A stretch of DNA of 64,000 bases, taken from G965267605 sp965267605. Lineage in GTDB: Bacteria; Bacteroidota; Bacteroidia; Flavobacteriales_E; Vicingaceae. The stretch is from assembly GCA_965267605.1 (NCBI GenBank), contig OZ254088.1, positions 558,001 through 622,000 on the forward strand, read 5' to 3'. Shown here piece by piece: positions 61,747-64,000 of this stretch (its first letter is position 1; each line of letters begins with the position of its first letter). The translations under genes and the position numbers were made by a program. Under the pieces are notes generated by a model that did not search any database, was not told where the DNA came from, and was given only the letters and a program-made list of their open reading frames with translations.

Positions 61747-61778
61747 CAAAGGTATGTAATTGGGTACCGATGCCCAAT
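61747..61778 (-). promoter_or_regulatory. Promoter and inverted repeat for the propeller-phosphatase gene
   Basis: On the minus strand TACCTTTG (61747-61754) is a TAnnTTTG -7 element and TTG (61775-61777) a -33 at 20 bases spacing, within the normal range. An inverted repeat ATTGGG/CCCAAT (61759-61764 and 61773-61778, 8-base spacer) overlaps the -33 and could be an operator. The mRNA leader would be only about 5-6 bases. Confidence 0.5.
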
Positions 61779-61820
61779 CTGTAGGCTGAATACATATATT
61801 TACTTCTCATTCAGATTGCC

Positions 61821-63833
61821 ATGGACAAGAATCAAGCAAAAGCCCGAATAGACCAGCTGACAAAGGAATTGCGAGAGCATAACCACAAGTACTATGTAGA
61901 GGCCGCTCCAACCATTTCGGATTATGATTTTGATCAGCTTCTGAATGAGCTGCAGCAGTTAGAGAATGACCATCCGGAATGGGCTGATGAGAATTCACCT
62001 ACCAAACGGGTGGGAGGTGAGATCACCAAGGATTTTCCTGTTGTGGTGCATAAGTACCCGATGCTTTCACTAAGCAATAGCTACAGCAAAGAAGAGATTG
62101 AGGAGTTTGAAGCCCGGATAAGAAAGGGTGTAGAAGGAGAAGTAGAGTATGTGTGTGAGCTGAAATACGATGGTGTTGCTATTGGGATTACCTATGAGCA
62201 TGGAAAGTTCGTGCGTGCTGTTACCAGGGGTGATGGTACGAAGGGTGACGATATAAGCAACAACGTGAGAACGATCCGGACCATTCCATTGGAGTTGAAA
62301 GGAGATTATCCTGACGAGCTTGAAATAAGAGGAGAGATATTTTTCCCTATTGACAACTTCACCAGGATGAATGAACTGAGAGCCGAAGCAGGCGAACAGT
62401 TGTTTGCCAACCCGAGGAATTCAGCGGCCGGCACACTGAAATCCCAGGATTCGAAAGTTGTTGCTGAGCGTAGTCTGGATTGCTATCTGTACTCGCTGCA
62501 TAGCGATGAATTACCCAGGGATAACCATTACGACAATGTGGTTGCCGCAGGCACGTGGGGATTCAAAGTTCCTAAGCAACAAGAGATGATTCGGGTCTGT
62601 AAGAACATTGACGAGATTTTTGATTTCATCAATGAATGGGAAGAGAAGAGGGGAGGATTGAATTTTGAAATAGATGGTATCGTTATCAAAGTGAACCATT
62701 ACGCGCAGCACGAAGCACTCGGCTTTACTGCTAAGTCGCCACGATGGGCGATTGCATATAAGTACAAAGCGGAGGAAGTAACCACCAGGCTCAATTCTAT
62801 TTCCTATCAGGTAGGTAGAACCGGAGCTGTTACTCCCGTGGCAAACCTTGAGCCTGTGCTGCTCGCAGGAACAGTTGTTAAGCGCGCCTCTCTGCACAAT
62901 GCTGATCAGATTGAAAAGCTTGACTTGCATTATGAAGACATGGTCTATGTTGAAAAGGGCGGGGAGATCATTCCTAAAGTAACCAAGGTGGATACGGAGC
63001 AGCGTGCAGCATCAGCAAAGCCTGTTGTGTTCATTGAGGAGTGCCCTGAGTGTGGTACTACTTTGGAAAGGGAAGAGGGTGAGGCACAGCATTTCTGCCT
63101 TAATTCGCTGGGATGTCGACCTCAGATTACCGGAAGGATACAGCATTTCATTGCCAGAAAGGCCATGGACATAGATGGTCTTGGAGATGAAACCATCGAA
63201 CAGCTTTTTGAAGAGGAACTCATTAAGGATGTTGCTGATCTCTATGTGTTGGAGCGTGATAGATTGCTGGAATTGGAGCGTATGGGTGAGAAGTCGGCCG
63301 ACAATTTGTTGGCAGGTGTAGAGGCCTCGAAACAGGTACCCTTTCCGCGCGTATTGTTTGCTTTAGGTATTCGCTTTGTTGGAGAAACGGTGGCGAAGAA
63401 ACTCGCGCGGGAGTTCAAGACGCTGGATGCCCTGTCGCAGGCCACCATGGAAGAGTTGATTGCAGTTGATGAAATTGGTGACAGGATCGCAGAATCGGTC
63501 ATTGGATTTTTTGAAGACGATCGGAACGTTCAGATCATTGAGAGATTGCGGGAAGCGGGTGTTCAATTGGCCATCAGTGAGGAGGAGCAGGCGGCTGGTT
63601 CCGATACGCTGGCTGGGTTGACCTTTGTTGTTTCCGGGGTTTTCGAAACGTTTAGTCGTGATGAACTCAAAGCCAGCATTGAAGCAAATGGCGGTAAGGT
63701 CTCCGGTTCCATTTCCGGCAAGACCAGTTACCTGGTTGCTGGAGATAAAATGGGACCTAGTAAGAGGCAAAAAGCGGAATCACTTGGTGTCAAGATCATT
63801 GATGAGGTCAGCTATCGCGAGATGATCAATTGA
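61821..63833 (+). CDS. ligA: NAD-dependent DNA ligase
   Basis: LigA seals nicks in DNA with NAD. The adenylation lysine is Lys115 in CELKYDGVAI, with the SLSNSYSKEEI and EIRGEIFFP segments nearby. A zinc finger (CPECGTTLEREEGEAQHFC and a later Cys), four HhH units (DIDGLGDETIEQLFEE, RMGEKSADNLLAGVEASK) and a BRCT domain at the C-terminus (TFVVSGVFETFSRDELKASI) follow in the normal order. At 670 residues the length is standard. The 3' end overlaps a partial minus-strand gene by 22 bases. Confidence 0.98.
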   Translation: MDKNQAKARIDQLTKELREHNHKYYVEAAPTISDYDFDQLLNELQQLENDHPEWADENSPTKRVGGEITKDFPVVVHKYPMLSLSNSYSKEEIEEFEARIRKGVEGEVEYVCELKYDGVAIGITYEHGKFVRAVTRGDGTKGDDISNNVRTIRTIPLELKGDYPDELEIRGEIFFPIDNFTRMNELRAEAGEQLFANPRNSAAGTLKSQDSKVVAERSLDCYLYSLHSDELPRDNHYDNVVAAGTWGFKVPKQQEMIRVCKNIDEIFDFINEWEEKRGGLNFEIDGIVIKVNHYAQHEALGFTAKSPRWAIAYKYKAEEVTTRLNSISYQVGRTGAVTPVANLEPVLLAGTVVKRASLHNADQIEKLDLHYEDMVYVEKGGEIIPKVTKVDTEQRAASAKPVVFIEECPECGTTLEREEGEAQHFCLNSLGCRPQITGRIQHFIARKAMDIDGLGDETIEQLFEEELIKDVADLYVLERDRLLELERMGEKSADNLLAGVEASKQVPFPRVLFALGIRFVGETVAKKLAREFKTLDALSQATMEELIAVDEIGDRIAESVIGFFEDDRNVQIIERLREAGVQLAISEEEQAAGSDTLAGLTFVVSGVFETFSRDELKASIEANGGKVSGSISGKTSYLVAGDKMGPSKRQKAESLGVKIIDEVSYREMIN

Positions 63834-64000
63834 TCTTTGTCGTTGCTGGTAAGCGTTCCCTCTTCCATCATCCATCTGACTTTTTCAATGAGCTGTTGAT
63901 CTTCTACAGGTAGCACTTTGCAGAGCTCATGAATCGTTCTGCTTCTGTCCTCCAAGGCATTGAGGATTTGTTGATCCAGAGGAAGTCCTTGAATGCGCTC
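63812..64000 (-). CDS. Partial gene, C-terminal end, unknown function
   Basis: On the minus strand an open frame enters at the window edge and stops at a TAG at 63814-63812. About 62 residues are visible, with helical, winged-helix-like text: DQQILNALEDRSRTIHELCK, then VEDQQLIEKVRWMMEEGTLT. The pattern of a helix, a turn and a basic helix followed by a Glu-Gly wing suggests a winged-helix end domain, as in some metallo-beta-lactamase-fold or regulatory proteins, but the rest of the gene lies outside. It overlaps ligA by 22 bases. Confidence that it is coding is good; the product is not assignable. Confidence 0.6.
   Translation of the reverse strand, partial: ERIQGLPLDQQILNALEDRSRTIHELCKVLPVEDQQLIEKVRWMMEEGTLTSNDKDQLIISR

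Noticed and set aside
1..64000. Prophage, insertion sequence, CRISPR or plasmid-type region
   Set aside because: No integrase, transposase, phage structural, toxin-antitoxin or Cas-like protein pattern was seen, and no array of spaced identical repeats; the five 9-mers at 24890 are not a CRISPR array.

Overview
The window is a 64 kb piece of a Bacteroidota chromosome, most likely Flavobacteriia-like. The evidence is five proteins that look like type IX secretion (T9SS) cargo with type A or type B C-terminal sorting domains, a PorP/SprF-family membrane protein, TPR-PD40-OmpA scaffolds, a PafA-type phosphatase, DUF4924, type II signal peptides of the Bacteroidota style and several TAnnTTTG -7 promoter elements. 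No rRNA, tRNA, CRISPR array, insertion sequence, integrase or prophage gene was seen. No gene-free stretch reaches 300 bases; the longest gaps are about 160 bases (24846-25007, 33948-34097, 53166-53326).

Layout. 1-5046: the end of a WYL regulator, then mostly small accessory genes (DUF4345, a lipoprotein, a radical SAM/SPASM enzyme, DUF2164, a COG4551-type phosphatase, GNAT, a TfoX-like protein). 5047-11967: proline dehydrogenase, the shikimate pair aroB-aroA, threonine aldolase, and a transglutaminase-like/DUF350 membrane pair. 11979-16631: a tight minus-strand cluster hpt-adk-obgE-PAP2-crcB-pafA, divergent from purK-purE (16715-18318), so purine salvage and de novo synthesis start from one 83-base gap. 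18335-24845: T9SS cargo, a protein that is almost only a type B sorting domain, and an operon of two outer-membrane barrels, one with a ComEA-like helix-hairpin-helix region. 25008-31371: a TPR/PD40 scaffold with SPOR-like repeats facing an MltF-like lytic transglycosylase, then a WG-repeat protein. 31364-41914: housekeeping and small genes (CoA-type NUDIX, Smr, AcpH-like, M61 and M42 peptidases, LytS/LytTR two-component pair, SiaC/DUF1987, DUF1853, OmpH/Skp-like, DUF4924). 42039-55861: the main T9SS/gliding-type cell-surface block, with TPR and OmpA scaffolds, a second WYL regulator, and an operon for a 1051-residue PKD adhesin-like type B cargo, PorP/SprF and an OmpA scaffold, followed by a large type A cargo. 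55936-64000: a CPA2 antiporter, MiaE, a giant propeller-SpoIIE phosphatase, ligA and a partial gene.

The genome is compact: several same-strand pairs overlap by 4 or 8 bases (ATGA, ATGAGTAA, ATGAGTGA), and most convergent pairs interlock their stop codons. The features most worth a second look are a phased array of DnaA-box-like 9-mers at 24890-24952, the stand-alone type B sorting domain, the three related peptidoglycan-anchored TPR-PD40 scaffolds with a SPOR-for-OmpA swap, and the HhH/barrel operon. Nothing in the window is clearly a wholly new defence or biosynthetic system.
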